Below are positions 18,438 through 27,654 of a stretch of 64,000 bases of DNA, piece by piece (position 1 is the stretch's first letter; each line of letters starts with the position of its first letter). The stretch is taken from the NCBI GenBank assembly GCA_947503035.1, contig CANNCD010000002.1, forward strand, positions 1 to 64,000, in the 5' to 3' direction. This DNA comes from an uncultured Halocynthiibacter sp. Lineage in GTDB: Bacteria > Pseudomonadota > Alphaproteobacteria > Rhodobacterales > Rhodobacteraceae. The translations under genes and the position numbers were made by a program. The notes beneath the pieces were generated by a model that was not told the origin of the DNA, did not search any database, and worked only from the letters and a program-made list of their open reading frames with translations.

Positions 18438-19582
18438 GCGAAATAGTCCTTAAGAATGCGCCCATAGATGGATTTCAACACGGGTATTTGTGCGACCTCG
18501 ACCCGTTCGTCGACCTCGTGCATGGTTTTGCCAACAAGGCCGAATTCCACCACCGGACAGTGGTTTTTCACGAACCGCGCATCAGACGTGCCGCCAGATG
18601 TAGAGAGTTCTGGCGTGACCCCAGTTTCGGCAACGACCGCCGCACCGATGATATCAGACAGCAAACCGGGAGGCGTCACAAAGGAATCGCCAGAGACCGA
18701 TACGGACATCTCGACGGTCACACCGGTTTCGGCTTCGATCTTATCGCATTCGCCGCGCATCCACGCGGTCAGATCATCGGCGTTATGGGCGTCGTTGAAC
18801 CGGATATTCGCCATCGCGGTGCAATCGGCGGGGATGACATTCGTCGCAGTATTGCCGGTATCAATAGACGTGACCGCAAAATTCGACGGATCAAAATGAT
18901 CGGTGCCCGTGTCCAAAACATGCGTCGACAGACGATCCATCAGGCGCGCCATCACCGGCACCGGATTGTTCACCCGATGCGGATAGGCCACGTGCCCCTG
19001 CACGCCCACCACGCGGAACCGGATATTCATCGACCCACGACGGCCGATTTTCATCATCTCACCCATATTTGCAGGACAGGTGGGTTCGCCGACCAAACAA
19101 TGGGTCATCGCTTCGCCGTTCTCGGCCATCCAATCCAAAAGGGCGACGGTACCATCCTTGGCGGGGCCTTCTTCGTCGCCGGTGATCGCAATCACAACGG
19201 CGCCATCGGGCGGGGTATGCGTCACAAAATCAATCGCCGCCGCAACAAAGGCCGCAACGCCGGATTTCATATCCGTCGCACCGCGCCCCCACATGAACCC
19301 GTCCTTGATCTCGGCCCCAAACGGATCGACGGACCACGCATCCAAATCGCCAATCGGCACGACGTCGGTGTGACCATTAAAGCCGAAACTCTTGTTCGCG
19401 CCCTTGGTCCCCCAACGTGCATAGAGATTCGGCGTATCGCCGCGATCAACGCGGGTACATTCGAATCCCGCATCGCTCAGAAGCTGCTCCAACAGAATCA
19501 GCGCCCCACCTTCGGTTGGTGTCACAGAAGGACAGCGGATCAGGTCCGCAGTCAGCGCGATGGGGTCGACGAAAGTGGTCAT
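18434..19582 (-). CDS. dapE: Succinyl-diaminopimelate desuccinylase
   Basis: Zinc-dependent hydrolysis of N-succinyl-LL-diaminopimelate, in lysine and peptidoglycan-precursor synthesis. Start at 19582 ([10 protein letters not shown]), with AAGGAG eight bases upstream, gives 382 residues; the frame further upstream is not protein-like. M20 motifs are present: [11 protein letters not shown] (metal His), [11 protein letters not shown], the catalytic [11 protein letters not shown], and [10 protein letters not shown] near the C-terminus. First gene of a dapE-GNAT-DUF2064 operon. In this window it is cut off from dapD by a divergent three-gene block. Confidence 0.96.
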   Translation of the reverse strand: MTTFVDPIALTADLIRCPSVTPTEGGALILLEQLLSDAGFECTRVDRGDTPNLYARWGTKGANKSFGFNGHTDVVPIGDLDAWSVDPFGAEIKDGFMWGRGATDMKSGVAAFVAAAIDFVTHTPPDGAVVIAITGDEEGPAKDGTVALLDWMAENGEAMTHCLVGEPTCPANMGEMMKIGRRGSMNIRFRVVGVQGHVAYPHRVNNPVPVMARLMDRLSTHVLDTGTDHFDPSNFAVTSIDTGNTATNVIPADCTAMANIRFNDAHNADDLTAWMRGECDKIEAETGVTVEMSVSVSGDSFVTPPGLLSDIIGAAVVAETGVTPELSTSGGTSDARFVKNHCPVVEFGLVGKTMHEVDERVEVAQIPVLKSIYGRILKDYFA

Positions 19583-19834
19583 TTTATTCTCCTTATGCCC
19601 AAGATGTAGACGCGGATGCCCTGTCTCACAAGGTTCAGGGCGCGAATACTGCGGCAAAAACAACGCGCAAGGCGATTTACAAAAAATTAACCTCTTAACA
19701 AGTGCACGTATATTTGCCATCGTGAGTATACAAAATGACCCGAGGCAGAGTCGCACAAGGCCACAAAGGCCAGATCAGAGCAGTCCCAAATCATATGAAC
19801 CCAAAAGGGTCGATGAGATGGATTTGATCCCGAA
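19583..19834. other. dapE upstream intergenic region
   Basis: AT-rich gap between divergent dapE (minus) and the Hint-domain gene (plus). It includes the dapE ribosome-binding site AAGGAG, an A/T-rich stretch around 19675-19740 likely to hold the dapE promoter, and short CACAAGGCC-type near repeats around 19752-19768. No gene is supported. Confidence 0.4.
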
Positions 19835-19857
19835 TTGACAGGATACGTATCCGTCAA
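19835..19857 (+). promoter_or_regulatory. Palindromic operator candidate before the Hint-domain gene
   Basis: A perfect 12-base palindrome GGATACGTATCC (19841-19852) is flanked by TTGAC on the left and GTCAA on the right, with one extra A on the left arm. The left arm TTGACA also resembles a -35 box. It lies 40-60 bases upstream of the gene at 19898, a position suited to a repressor or activator site. The factor is unknown. Confidence 0.5.
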
Positions 19858-19897
19858 TCATTGTGTTTCGTTGTCTCGCAAGGGCGAGGACAGGCAC

Positions 19898-21484
19898 ATG
19901 CCACGTATTGATGTGAACACGAACGCGGACGCCATCACCATGGCGGAAACGATTTTTGGCGACGATATCCAAGTTGTGGGTGCGTCCTATACTGGGAACG
20001 CACGCGCGTCGGGCACGTTTTCCGATGGCGAAGACGATGCCCCGGGCTTTGTCCCAAGCGATTCCGGCGTGATCCTTTCGACGGGCCGCGCAGATCGCGT
20101 GTCACAACGCAACGGCGACTATAACCAAAGCAACAGTCAAACCACCAATTCGGCACAGGGTAACAGCGACCAAGCCGTGGACAATGATGCCGCCTTCAAC
20201 GCTCTTGTCGGAACCAATACCTATGACGCGGCGTTTTTGGACGTGGACATCATTCCGACGGGCAACGTGTTGACGCTCCAATTTGTCCTGTCGTCCGAAG
20301 AATACCCCGAATATATCAACTCGACCTTCAACGACACCTTTGCGGTTTGGGTCAACGGTGAGGTCGCCGATATCAGCGTCGGAAGCGGCAACGCATCGAT
20401 CAACACGGTGAACTCGGAAACTGCGGAAAACCTGTTCATCGACAACACCAACGATACGTATAACACCGAGATGGACGGCTTTACCGTTACGTTGTCCCTT
20501 ACGGTGCAAGTGGAGGCAGGCGAGGTGAACTCGATCCGGTTCGGCGTCGCGGATGCCACGGACTCGAGCTATGACACCAACGTGTTGATCGCGGCCGAGT
20601 CCGGTCAAAGTGTCGTGGTCGCAATGGATGACGCAGGCACAGCCTATGTCGACGGAACAACGACCCTTGATGTTCTGTCAAACGATATCAACCTGAACGG
20701 CCCCACGCTTACTGTGACGCAGATCAACGGGATGAACGTCGTCGCAAATCAGACCATCACTCTTCCATCGGGGCAGCAAGTGACCTTGAACGCCGACGGG
20801 ACGTTCACGTATCACGCCGGAAGCTCAGAAGAAGACGTCACGTTCTCCTATACGATTCAGGACACGACCACAGGCGTCACCGACACCGGTTATGTCACCG
20901 TTGATACCATCCCATGCTTTGTAGCTGGCACAATGATTGCAACGGTCGATGGTGAGCGCCCCGTTGAAACCCTCTCCGAAGGCGATCTGATCCTGACCCA
21001 CGACAACGGCGTTCAGCCGCTTCGTTGGATTGGCCGCCGCACCGTCGAAGCCGTCGATAATATGGCGCCGGTGCACATCAAAAAGGGGACCTTTGGCAAC
21101 CACGACGCCCTCTCTGTTTCGCCGCAACACCGCATTCTTGTGACCGCAAGCTTTGCCGAACTGTGGTTCGGTGAGCCAGAAGTGTTGGTCGCGGCCAAGG
21201 ATCTGGTCAATGGTCGCGATGTGACCATTCAAGAAGGTGGTGACGTTGAATATGTTCACCTGTTGTTTGACCGTCACGAGGTCGTCTACTCGGCTGGTCT
21301 CGCCACCGAGAGCTTCCTTCCTGGCCCGCAAACAGCCCTCAGTTTCGATCGCGCCATTATCGATGAGATCTCTGCGATTTTCCCCGAAATCGACGCCACA
21401 ACCGGCGAAGGCTATAGCCCCGCCGCACGCCGTATTCTGAAAGGATACGAAGCGCGTATCCTGTCAATCGCAAAGGCCGCCTAG
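19898..21484 (+). CDS. Secreted choice-of-anchor L protein with C-terminal Hint domain
   Basis: A 528-residue protein with no classical signal peptide. Start at 19898 (MPRIDVNTNA) follows GGGCGAGGA. Segments: choice-of-anchor L domain (about 10-235; SGVILSTGRAD, LQFVLSSEEYPEYIN, NDTFAVWVNG), acidic and Asn/Thr-rich; a cadherin/VCBS-like unit (about 240-336; TLDVLSNDIN, LNADGTFTY); and a Hint domain (about 340-475) starting CFVAGTMIAT with Cys340 in the self-splicing nucleophile position, RPVETLSEGD and SPQHRILV. In roseobacters such proteins usually are exported, probably by type I secretion, and the Hint domain may cleave or attach the passenger. No secretion genes are adjacent. Confidence 0.85.
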   Translation: MPRIDVNTNADAITMAETIFGDDIQVVGASYTGNARASGTFSDGEDDAPGFVPSDSGVILSTGRADRVSQRNGDYNQSNSQTTNSAQGNSDQAVDNDAAFNALVGTNTYDAAFLDVDIIPTGNVLTLQFVLSSEEYPEYINSTFNDTFAVWVNGEVADISVGSGNASINTVNSETAENLFIDNTNDTYNTEMDGFTVTLSLTVQVEAGEVNSIRFGVADATDSSYDTNVLIAAESGQSVVVAMDDAGTAYVDGTTTLDVLSNDINLNGPTLTVTQINGMNVVANQTITLPSGQQVTLNADGTFTYHAGSSEEDVTFSYTIQDTTTGVTDTGYVTVDTIPCFVAGTMIATVDGERPVETLSEGDLILTHDNGVQPLRWIGRRTVEAVDNMAPVHIKKGTFGNHDALSVSPQHRILVTASFAELWFGEPEVLVAAKDLVNGRDVTIQEGGDVEYVHLLFDRHEVVYSAGLATESFLPGPQTALSFDRAIIDEISAIFPEIDATTGEGYSPAARRILKGYEARILSIAKAA

Positions 21485-21519
21485 GTGATCCGAATTTACG
21501 CAAAAAATGGACGCCGCCC

Positions 21520-22596
21520 ATGACGTGGATTGCCGTATGTGAATTTGGCAACGACCCCTTTATTGCGCCACGTCTACGGCGTGCCAAAGGGAACACCTCC
21601 GTGACCAACCTAAACCGCGGGAGCTTTGTGCTTGAATTTGAATTGGCTGCGGATATTTCGCATCCGTTGATGTTGATCGACTATAATGCCGTCACGGATT
21701 GGAACATGAAATTCGGGCTTCGGTTTGTGCCGGGCCAAGGGATCACGCTTTATCTCGCCTATGGGAACGCGACGTTTACCGTGATGACCGAGGTCGAGCC
21801 CTATGATTTTACGCGGACCGCGCGCCTTACATATTCTTGGGATTACGAAGGCGATCAGGGTCTGCTGACTCTGGAAACATTGGAGGATGGCGCCGTGTCC
21901 CAAAGCCAGTTCCGCGCTCCGCTTCCGATGCCCGCCCATATCGTTGACCGTCTTATGGCACAGAACCTTCGGACAAACTGTGCACGACAGGTCCGTTTCT
22001 TTGGCTTTAGCGACCAGATCGAGCCAGTCGGCCTTCAAACGACCATTGCCGAAGGGTCGCCCATATCCACACCACATGGCTTCCAACCCATCGAAAAACT
22101 GCGCGTTGGGGACTATGTTATGACCCGCGATATGGGGCCGTCTCCCATTCGCTGGATCGGATCGCGGCTTGTTCCGACCCAAGGCGGCTTTACCCCAATT
22201 CGGCTTTCTGCACCGTTTTTCGGTCTGATGCATGATGTCTTTGTCGCGCCAGAACAACGCATTTTGTTTGATGGCGACGCCGTTGAATATATGCTGGGCG
22301 AAGACGAGTTTCTGGTCGAGGCCCGCCATCTGGTCGATGGGCGCCGCGCGACATATGACGCGAGCCGCACGAGCATCTCCTATTATCAAATTCTACTCGA
22401 CTCTCATGGGCTGATAAACGTCGGTGGTTGTTTGATGGAAAGCCTCTTTGCCGCAGATATCGGCGCCGACCCAGAGATGTTGCAAACCACCATCTTGCGC
22501 GACATGGATGCGACTGCGGTACCTGAGCACCACCACGTTGTGCGTCCTCTTATGGATCGGTCCGCTGCGGTGACGTTGCGCTCTATGAATATATAG
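21520..22596 (+). CDS. Hint-domain protein lacking the nucleophilic cysteine
   Basis: A 358-residue protein. The N-terminal half (about 1-165) is beta-rich and hydrophilic (VTNLNRGSFVLEFELAADIS, WNMKFGLRFVPGQGITLYLA) and may be a carbohydrate-binding or LamG-like fold; I do not recognise it firmly. Residues 175-310 align with the Hint domain of the gene just upstream (GSPISTPHGFQPIEKLRVGD, PIRWIGSR, VFVAPEQRILF). The position equal to Cys340 of the neighbour is Thr175, so classical Hint autoprocessing would be impaired or altered. It follows the first Hint gene by 35 bases and probably shares its transcript. Confidence 0.78.
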   Translation: MTWIAVCEFGNDPFIAPRLRRAKGNTSVTNLNRGSFVLEFELAADISHPLMLIDYNAVTDWNMKFGLRFVPGQGITLYLAYGNATFTVMTEVEPYDFTRTARLTYSWDYEGDQGLLTLETLEDGAVSQSQFRAPLPMPAHIVDRLMAQNLRTNCARQVRFFGFSDQIEPVGLQTTIAEGSPISTPHGFQPIEKLRVGDYVMTRDMGPSPIRWIGSRLVPTQGGFTPIRLSAPFFGLMHDVFVAPEQRILFDGDAVEYMLGEDEFLVEARHLVDGRRATYDASRTSISYYQILLDSHGLINVGGCLMESLFAADIGADPEMLQTTILRDMDATAVPEHHHVVRPLMDRSAAVTLRSMNI

Positions 22597-22664
22597 AAAT
22601 CAACCGATTGCAGCGTCCCGCATTGCTATGCCATACTGTGGCAACGCGACTTAGGGGACGAGTC

Positions 22665-23723
22665 ATGAAATTAATAGTAATTGCCTTAGGCTTTCTGGGG
22701 CTAATGTGTTCGCAACTCGCTGCACAGGATCTGCGCGTTGCGACCGTCACACGACCACCATTTTCCATGGAACAAAACGGCGAAGAAACAGGGTTCAGCC
22801 TGGATCTGATGAATGCCCTTTCCGAGGACCTTGGAAAATCGATTGAGATCGTGCGCGTTGAACGGTTCTCTGAGATGCTGGATCTTGTGAAAACCGGCGA
22901 GGTCGATGCCGCCACCGCGAATATTTCCATTACCGCGCAACGTGAAATGCAAATGGATTTCACTCAACCGATTTTTGAATCTGGCCTCCAAATCATGATG
23001 CCGGCGGATGCGCTTGAGACGCAATCGATCTGGCAGGCGATCCTGTCGGTTGAACTGCTTTTGGCGATCATCGCGGCCTTTGCTGCGCTTTTGGCGGTTG
23101 GTATGCTCATGTGGTTCGTGGAACGCAACAAACAGCCCTACTTTGACATCCCCGCCCGCGAGGCACTGTTCCCCGCGTTTTGGTGGGCGCTTAACCTTGT
23201 CGTAAACGGCGGCTTTGAAGAACGTGTTCCGCGTTCTCGGCTTGGGCGCGTGTTCGGGGTTACGCTTGTCCTAAGCTCGTTGTTCATCGTGTCGGTTTTC
23301 GTGGCGCAGATCACCGCGTCGATGACCGTAAGCGCCATCCAAACCAACGTATCATCGATCAACGATCTTCATGGTCATGTGGTTGGCACGACTGCGAACT
23401 CAACGTCTTCGGCTGCTCTTGAACGACGTGATATCGACCATCACACGTTTGACGATCTCGAGACGATGTTCGCAGCCTTTGAGGCCAGCGAGATTGAGGC
23501 AATCGTGTTTGATGCCCCAGTTTTGGCCCACTATGTGACAAGCCATCCCGCGCGCGAACCCAGATTAATTGGGCCCGTGTTTAGCCGTGATAACTATGGG
23601 ATTGCACTCCCAACCAATAGCCCCTTCGCAGAGGACCTGAACCTGTCGCTGCTGAATCTGCGCGAAAATGGCACCTATGACGAGCTTATTCAGAAGTGGT
23701 TTGGGATGAACAGCGGGTTCTAG
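22665..23723 (+). CDS. Glutamate-receptor-like periplasmic-binding/ion-channel protein
   Basis: A 352-residue protein from ATG 22665 (AGGGGACG upstream) with signal peptide (LIVIALGFLGLMCSQLAA). Residues 22-118 and 230-350 form a split type-3 solute-binding lobe pair (VATVTRPPFSME, GFSLDLMNAL, VDAATANISIT; later DLHGHVVGTT and NYGIALPTNSP). Between them are helix 1 (about 131-151), a re-entrant-like segment FWWALNLVVNGGFEERVP (about 172-189) and helix 3 (about 196-217) ending VAQITASMTVSAI, like the SYTANLAAF motif. This is the prokaryotic ionotropic glutamate receptor layout (GluR0 type). The potassium filter TVGYGD is replaced by NGGFEE, so selectivity would differ or it may not conduct. 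Confidence 0.82.
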   Translation: MKLIVIALGFLGLMCSQLAAQDLRVATVTRPPFSMEQNGEETGFSLDLMNALSEDLGKSIEIVRVERFSEMLDLVKTGEVDAATANISITAQREMQMDFTQPIFESGLQIMMPADALETQSIWQAILSVELLLAIIAAFAALLAVGMLMWFVERNKQPYFDIPAREALFPAFWWALNLVVNGGFEERVPRSRLGRVFGVTLVLSSLFIVSVFVAQITASMTVSAIQTNVSSINDLHGHVVGTTANSTSSAALERRDIDHHTFDDLETMFAAFEASEIEAIVFDAPVLAHYVTSHPAREPRLIGPVFSRDNYGIALPTNSPFAEDLNLSLLNLRENGTYDELIQKWFGMNSGF

Positions 23724-24088
23724 TGAACGCGCTGCTCTGGGTCGTCGTAAAAGGGCGTCATCTGCGCCACGACAACACTGTTTTCATCAAGGGCGCGCTG
23801 CATCAAAGCGCGATCCTCGTCGCCGATATCGTGGCCCTCGGCCTCGCGTTCGGCAAGGGTGCCGTACCCAGACACATCAAGCGGTGCCAAATCGGCCTGC
23901 TTAAGGATCTTGACGGTTTCGCGCACGGCTTCGGCCTCATCCACGCCACTGGCATAGATCATAAGCGCACCGCCGGTCGCCCCCTTGGGCAGGCCATCGT
24001 TTTCCGCGCGGCCCACCTCAACCAGCAGGGTATAAACCTGCTGGCGGGATTTTTTCTTTTTCGGCTTATCAGTCACGAAGAAGCTCAT
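23720..24088 (-). CDS. Conserved hypothetical protein next to dapD
   Basis: I do not recognise the family. Starting at 24088 ([16 protein letters not shown]) it has 122 residues; an earlier in-frame start gives 133. It is soluble, with a basic N-terminus, a [10 protein letters not shown] strand, [20 protein letters not shown] and a C-terminal acidic half containing [20 protein letters not shown]. The start lies inside the last 20 bases of dapD, indicating translational coupling, and the stop overlaps the stop of the receptor-like gene by four bases. A role tied to the dap pathway is only suggested by position. Confidence 0.6.
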   Translation of the reverse strand: MSFFVTDKPKKKKSRQQVYTLLVEVGRAENDGLPKGATGGALMIYASGVDEAEAVRETVKILKQADLAPLDVSGYGTLAEREAEGHDIGDEDRALMQRALDENSVVVAQMTPFYDDPEQRVH

Positions 24089-24896
24089 TGATGCCGGTTT
24101 TGGAACGGGTCTTTTCGTCAACGCGTTTCACGATCACCGCACAGTACAAAGACACGTTGTTTTTGCTTGGCATAGAGCCGGCAACAACAACAGAATACGG
24201 TGGGATTTCGCCGTAGGACACGTTGCCCGTTTCGCGATCAACGATCTTGGTGGACTGACCTAGGTAAACACCCATGCCCAAAACAGACCCTTCGCGAACG
24301 ATACAACCTTCGACAACTTCGGAGCGCGCACCGATGAAACAGTTGTCCTCAATGATGGTTGGACCCGCTTGCATTGGCTCAAGAACGCCGCCGATGCCGA
24401 CACCACCAGACAGGTGAACGTTTTTACCGATTTGCGCACAGGAGCCAACAGCCGCCCATGTATCAACCATTGTGCCTTCGCCAACGTTGGCACCAAGGTT
24501 AACGAATGATGGCATCAAAACCGCACCAGGTGCGATGAAAGCAGACTTACGAACGATGGCACCCGGAACGGCACGGAAACCCGCAGCTTTCCACTGGTTG
24601 TCGCCCCAGCCTTTGAACTTGCTATCGACCTTGTCCCACCATGTGGTGCCCTGCGGGCCGCCCATTTGCTCTTCCATATCTTGGATGCGGAAGCCCAGAA
24701 GAACGGCCTTTTTGGCCCACTGGTTTACGTGCCAGTCGCCGTTTTCACGACGCTCTGCAACACGCAATGTGCCGCTATCAAGGGCATTCAGCGTATCTTC
24801 GATGGCTTCGCGTGCTTCGCCGGTTGTGTCCGGTGTGATGGTGTCGCGTGCATCCCACGCGGCTTCGATTGCGGTTTCAAGTTGTGCGTTAGACAT
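24069..24896 (-). CDS. dapD: Tetrahydrodipicolinate N-succinyltransferase
   Basis: Transfers succinyl from succinyl-CoA to tetrahydrodipicolinate, committing the succinylase branch of lysine/diaminopimelate synthesis. The start at 24896 ([17 protein letters not shown]) has GAGGGC upstream and yields 275 residues, the family length; the longer frame adds a non-homologous 55 residues. A left-handed beta-helix is seen as hexapeptide repeats ([24 protein letters not shown]-type turns, [20 protein letters not shown]). Followed by an overlapping hypothetical gene; dapE lies 4 kb further on the same strand. Confidence 0.96.
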   Translation of the reverse strand: MSNAQLETAIEAAWDARDTITPDTTGEAREAIEDTLNALDSGTLRVAERRENGDWHVNQWAKKAVLLGFRIQDMEEQMGGPQGTTWWDKVDSKFKGWGDNQWKAAGFRAVPGAIVRKSAFIAPGAVLMPSFVNLGANVGEGTMVDTWAAVGSCAQIGKNVHLSGGVGIGGVLEPMQAGPTIIEDNCFIGARSEVVEGCIVREGSVLGMGVYLGQSTKIVDRETGNVSYGEIPPYSVVVAGSMPSKNNVSLYCAVIVKRVDEKTRSKTGINELLRD

Positions 24897-24984
24897 AAGT
24901 GCCCTCATAAACGTGTATGGCGTCAGTTGGGTACAGCGTATAGACCTTTGAGAGAAACGGCGCAATGAACGAAGGACCAAGTTA

Positions 24985-25800
24985 ATGAGCGATAAAAGCC
25001 GCAAACATAAATTCCGCGACAGCCAACAAGACGTGGAGAGCGCAAGCAAGACCCCAGACACCCCCCAAACGCGGGCGCCGGCCTATCGCTTGGCGTTCAA
25101 TGATTCTGACTTCATGTGTAGCGATGAGCTTCGTCCGGTGCGGATGCAGTTGGAATTGCTTAAGCCGGAAATCATCATGGACGAACGCGGGATCGAATCG
25201 ACCATCGTGATGTTCGGCGGCGCACGCATCCCCGAGCCGTCGAAAAAAGACACCGCGCGGACCAAGACATTGGCCGACCTGTCGTCTTTCTATGACGAAG
25301 CCCGCGAATTTGCCCGTCTGATGACGATGAAATCCATGCAGAGCTATGGCAAGGAAGACGTCATCGTGACCGGTGGTGGCCCAGGTGTGATGGAGGCCGG
25401 CAACCGCGGCGCTATGGACGCAGGTGGCGCGTCGATTGGTTTGAACATTGTTCTACCGTTCGAACAGGCCCCGAACGAATATGTGACGCCAGAACTGTGT
25501 TTCAACTTCCACTATTTCGCGATCCGTAAGGTGCATTTCCTGATGCGTGCCAAGGCGATCACTGTGTTCCCCGGTGGGTTCGGCACGCTTGATGAGATGT
25601 TCGAGGCGCTTACCCTTATTCAAACAAAACGGATGGAAAAGGTTCCGTTCATTCTGTTTGGCAAAGACTTCTGGAACAAGATCATCAACTGGGATGCCCT
25701 GTCTGATGCGGGCACGATCTCGGCCGAGGATCTTGATCTGATGCATTTCGTTGACACCGCGGCCGAGGCCATCGAGATCATCGAAAACTGGGAAGGCTAG
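24985..25800 (+). CDS. LOG-family nucleoside monophosphate phosphoribohydrolase
   Basis: Member of the TIGR00730/LOG family, related to cytokinin-activating phosphoribohydrolases and AMP/pyrimidine nucleosidases; it probably hydrolyses nucleoside 5'-monophosphates to base and ribose 5-phosphate. The 271-residue protein has a charged N-terminal extension (about 1-65), then the Rossmann-like domain with [19 protein letters not shown] (about 129-147) and the [12 protein letters not shown] catalytic motif (about 192-203). The substrate in this organism is unknown. GAAGGA precedes the ATG. Its stop TAG overlaps the convergent stop of the ribbon-helix-helix gene in CTAG. Confidence 0.92.
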   Translation: MSDKSRKHKFRDSQQDVESASKTPDTPQTRAPAYRLAFNDSDFMCSDELRPVRMQLELLKPEIIMDERGIESTIVMFGGARIPEPSKKDTARTKTLADLSSFYDEAREFARLMTMKSMQSYGKEDVIVTGGGPGVMEAGNRGAMDAGGASIGLNIVLPFEQAPNEYVTPELCFNFHYFAIRKVHFLMRAKAITVFPGGFGTLDEMFEALTLIQTKRMEKVPFILFGKDFWNKIINWDALSDAGTISAEDLDLMHFVDTAAEAIEIIENWEG

Positions 25801-26249
25801 GCCATCTGCGGCAATGCTGGCTCGTCAAATGAATGGCGGGCCAACCACGCATGGCTATGCCCTGGGAACGGGGCCCTGAATGTCTGCAACAGCAGGCGAT
25901 AGGGATAGCCAAGCTCTGCCAGCGTGCACTTTACATTTCCCTTGTCGGACACAAGCAAAACGAGTTCGCCGCCGCGTTCGGCGACCTCATACCCATAGGG
26001 TCGAAGCTGTGATTGCAGTCCGTGCCAGCCCGATGCCCCCTCAAACACAGGGCCAAGAAGTTCAATGAGCGGCTCTAGGAATTCGGGATCGGCGTTAATA
26101 TCATCGACCACCCCATGGCGTTTTTTCAATTCATTGTTCATGGCCAACCGCAAAAACTGGCCAACGGTAATGTCTTCGGCTCGTGCGATTTGTTCAATCG
26201 CCTCAAGCGCCTCTTCGGGTAATTTTACGGATACAGAAACATAGGTCAT
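25797..26249 (-). CDS. Ribbon-helix-helix domain protein
   Basis: From ATG 26249 the protein has 150 residues. Residues 1-45 (YVSVSVKLPEEALEAIEQIA, then EDITVGQFLRLAMNNELKKR) match the CopG/ribbon-helix-helix DNA-binding motif. The rest (about 55-150; PLIELLGPVFEGASGWHGL, YGYEVAERGGELVLLVSDKG) is an uncharacterised C-terminal domain. It may be a transcription regulator, but no toxin partner is next to it, so a toxin-antitoxin role is not supported. It lies 58 bases after rlmN on the same strand and may be cotranscribed. Confidence 0.68.
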   Translation of the reverse strand: MTYVSVSVKLPEEALEAIEQIARAEDITVGQFLRLAMNNELKKRHGVVDDINADPEFLEPLIELLGPVFEGASGWHGLQSQLRPYGYEVAERGGELVLLVSDKGNVKCTLAELGYPYRLLLQTFRAPFPGHSHAWLARHSFDEPALPQMA

Positions 26250-26307
26250 ACCCGATGTTTCGCGCCAAAATGTTAATAGAGAATTAACTCTGACAACCTC
26301 AGGAAAA

Positions 26308-27492
26308 CTATTTAAGTCCAGCCTCTTGTTCGATTTGCTTTCGGCTTTTTCTTGCGCGTTCTGTCTCGGATTTGAGCTGTCCGCAGGCGGCCATGATGTC
26401 CTCGCCACGGGGGCGACGCACTGGCGATGAATAGCCCGCGTTATGTACGATATCCGCAAAGGCACGAATGCGGTTATTCGACGACCGTTCGTAATCGGAA
26501 CCGGGCCAAGGGTTAAACGGGATCAGGTTAATCTTGGCTGGGATACCCTTGATCAGACTCACCAAACGATGCGCGTCTTCGTCGGTGTCATTAACGCCCT
26601 TGAGCATCACATATTCGAACGTAATCCGCTCGGAATTCGATACCTTGGGGTATTCACGAAGGGCTTCGAGAAGCGCCTCGATGTTCCAGCGTTTGTTGAT
26701 CGGCACAAGCACATCGCGCACCTCGTCCGTCGTCGCGTGGAACGACACGGCCAACTGACACCCGATTTCCTCGGCGGTGCGCCAAATCGCGGGCACAACA
26801 CCGGACGTCGACAGGGTGATCCGACGACGCGACAGGGAAATCCCCTCGGGGTCCATGGCGATCTTCATCGCGTCACGCACATTGTCAAAGTTATAAAGCG
26901 GCTCGCCCATGCCCATCAAAACGATGTTGGACAACAGACGTGTGGTTGGTGGGTTGGATTGACCCAACACCGGCCATTCGCCCAAATCATCGCGCGCCAC
27001 CATCACCTGACCGATGATCTCGGCGGCGGTCAGGTTGCGCACCAATTTCTGGGTGCCCGTGTGACAGAAAGTACAGGTCAGGGTACAACCAACCTGCGAC
27101 GACACACACAATGTCCCACGGTCGGTTTCGGGAATGTAAACGATCTCGACCTCGTGACCGCCAGCGATCCGCACCAGATATTTACGCGTGCCATCTTCGG
27201 AAACCTGTTTTGTCACCACCTCTGGAACGCGAATTTCAAAGTGTTCTTTCAACAGCTCGCGGAACGGTTTCGCGAGGTTGGTCATATCGTCAAAATTGCG
27301 CACACCCTTGGCATAGATCCACTGCCAGATTTGGCTCGCGCGCATCTTGGCTTGCTTTTCTGGCGCGCCGGCTTCGATCAACACATCGCGCAGCGCAGGA
27401 CGCATCAAACCAACAAGGTTCGTCTTGGCGACCTCGTCATCCTTGCGGGGGACGGTCAAAAGATGTGGTGTGATCGGCGCGTTGGCTGACAT
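26308..27492 (-). CDS. rlmN: 23S rRNA A2503-C2 / tRNA A37 methyltransferase
   Basis: Radical-SAM enzyme that methylates C2 of adenine 2503 in 23S rRNA and adenine 37 of some tRNAs. Start 27492 ([21 protein letters not shown] upstream) gives 394 residues. The [4Fe-4S] motif CxxxCxxC is visible in [14 protein letters not shown], with [13 protein letters not shown] and the [11 protein letters not shown] segment, plus the C-terminal [20 protein letters not shown] carrying the second catalytic cysteine (C in AACGQL). N-terminal accessory domain (about 20-105) includes QKQ-like [14 protein letters not shown]. Confidence 0.96.
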   Translation of the reverse strand: MSANAPITPHLLTVPRKDDEVAKTNLVGLMRPALRDVLIEAGAPEKQAKMRASQIWQWIYAKGVRNFDDMTNLAKPFRELLKEHFEIRVPEVVTKQVSEDGTRKYLVRIAGGHEVEIVYIPETDRGTLCVSSQVGCTLTCTFCHTGTQKLVRNLTAAEIIGQVMVARDDLGEWPVLGQSNPPTTRLLSNIVLMGMGEPLYNFDNVRDAMKIAMDPEGISLSRRRITLSTSGVVPAIWRTAEEIGCQLAVSFHATTDEVRDVLVPINKRWNIEALLEALREYPKVSNSERITFEYVMLKGVNDTDEDAHRLVSLIKGIPAKINLIPFNPWPGSDYERSSNNRIRAFADIVHNAGYSSPVRRPRGEDIMAACGQLKSETERARKSRKQIEQEAGLK

Positions 27493-27607
27493 GGTGTGGC
27501 TCTCCGGTGATGGGTAGATCGCGTCATACACGAGTCGAATGAATTTGAAAATAAGGCGTTTGCGCGGATTTTACGGTGATAGCCGCCATTTCGCGGCACC
27601 AAAACGC

Positions 27608-27634
27608 AAAAAGGCCCGCCGAGGCGCGCCTTTT
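27608..27634 (-). terminator. Rho-independent terminator after the IalB-like gene
   Basis: On the minus strand AAAAGGC-G-CGCC-TC-GGCG-G-GCCTTTTT forms an almost unbroken hairpin ending in a T-run, 20 bases after the IalB-like stop and about 115 bases ahead of rlmN. A-rich on the other arm, so it could work in both directions. Confidence 0.8.
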
Positions 27635-27654
27635 CTTCATAGATTTCGTGACGC

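Noticed and set aside
25797-26249. Antitoxin of a toxin-antitoxin pair
   Set aside because: Ribbon-helix-helix N-terminus fits, but no small toxin gene is adjacent; neighbours are LOG and rlmN.
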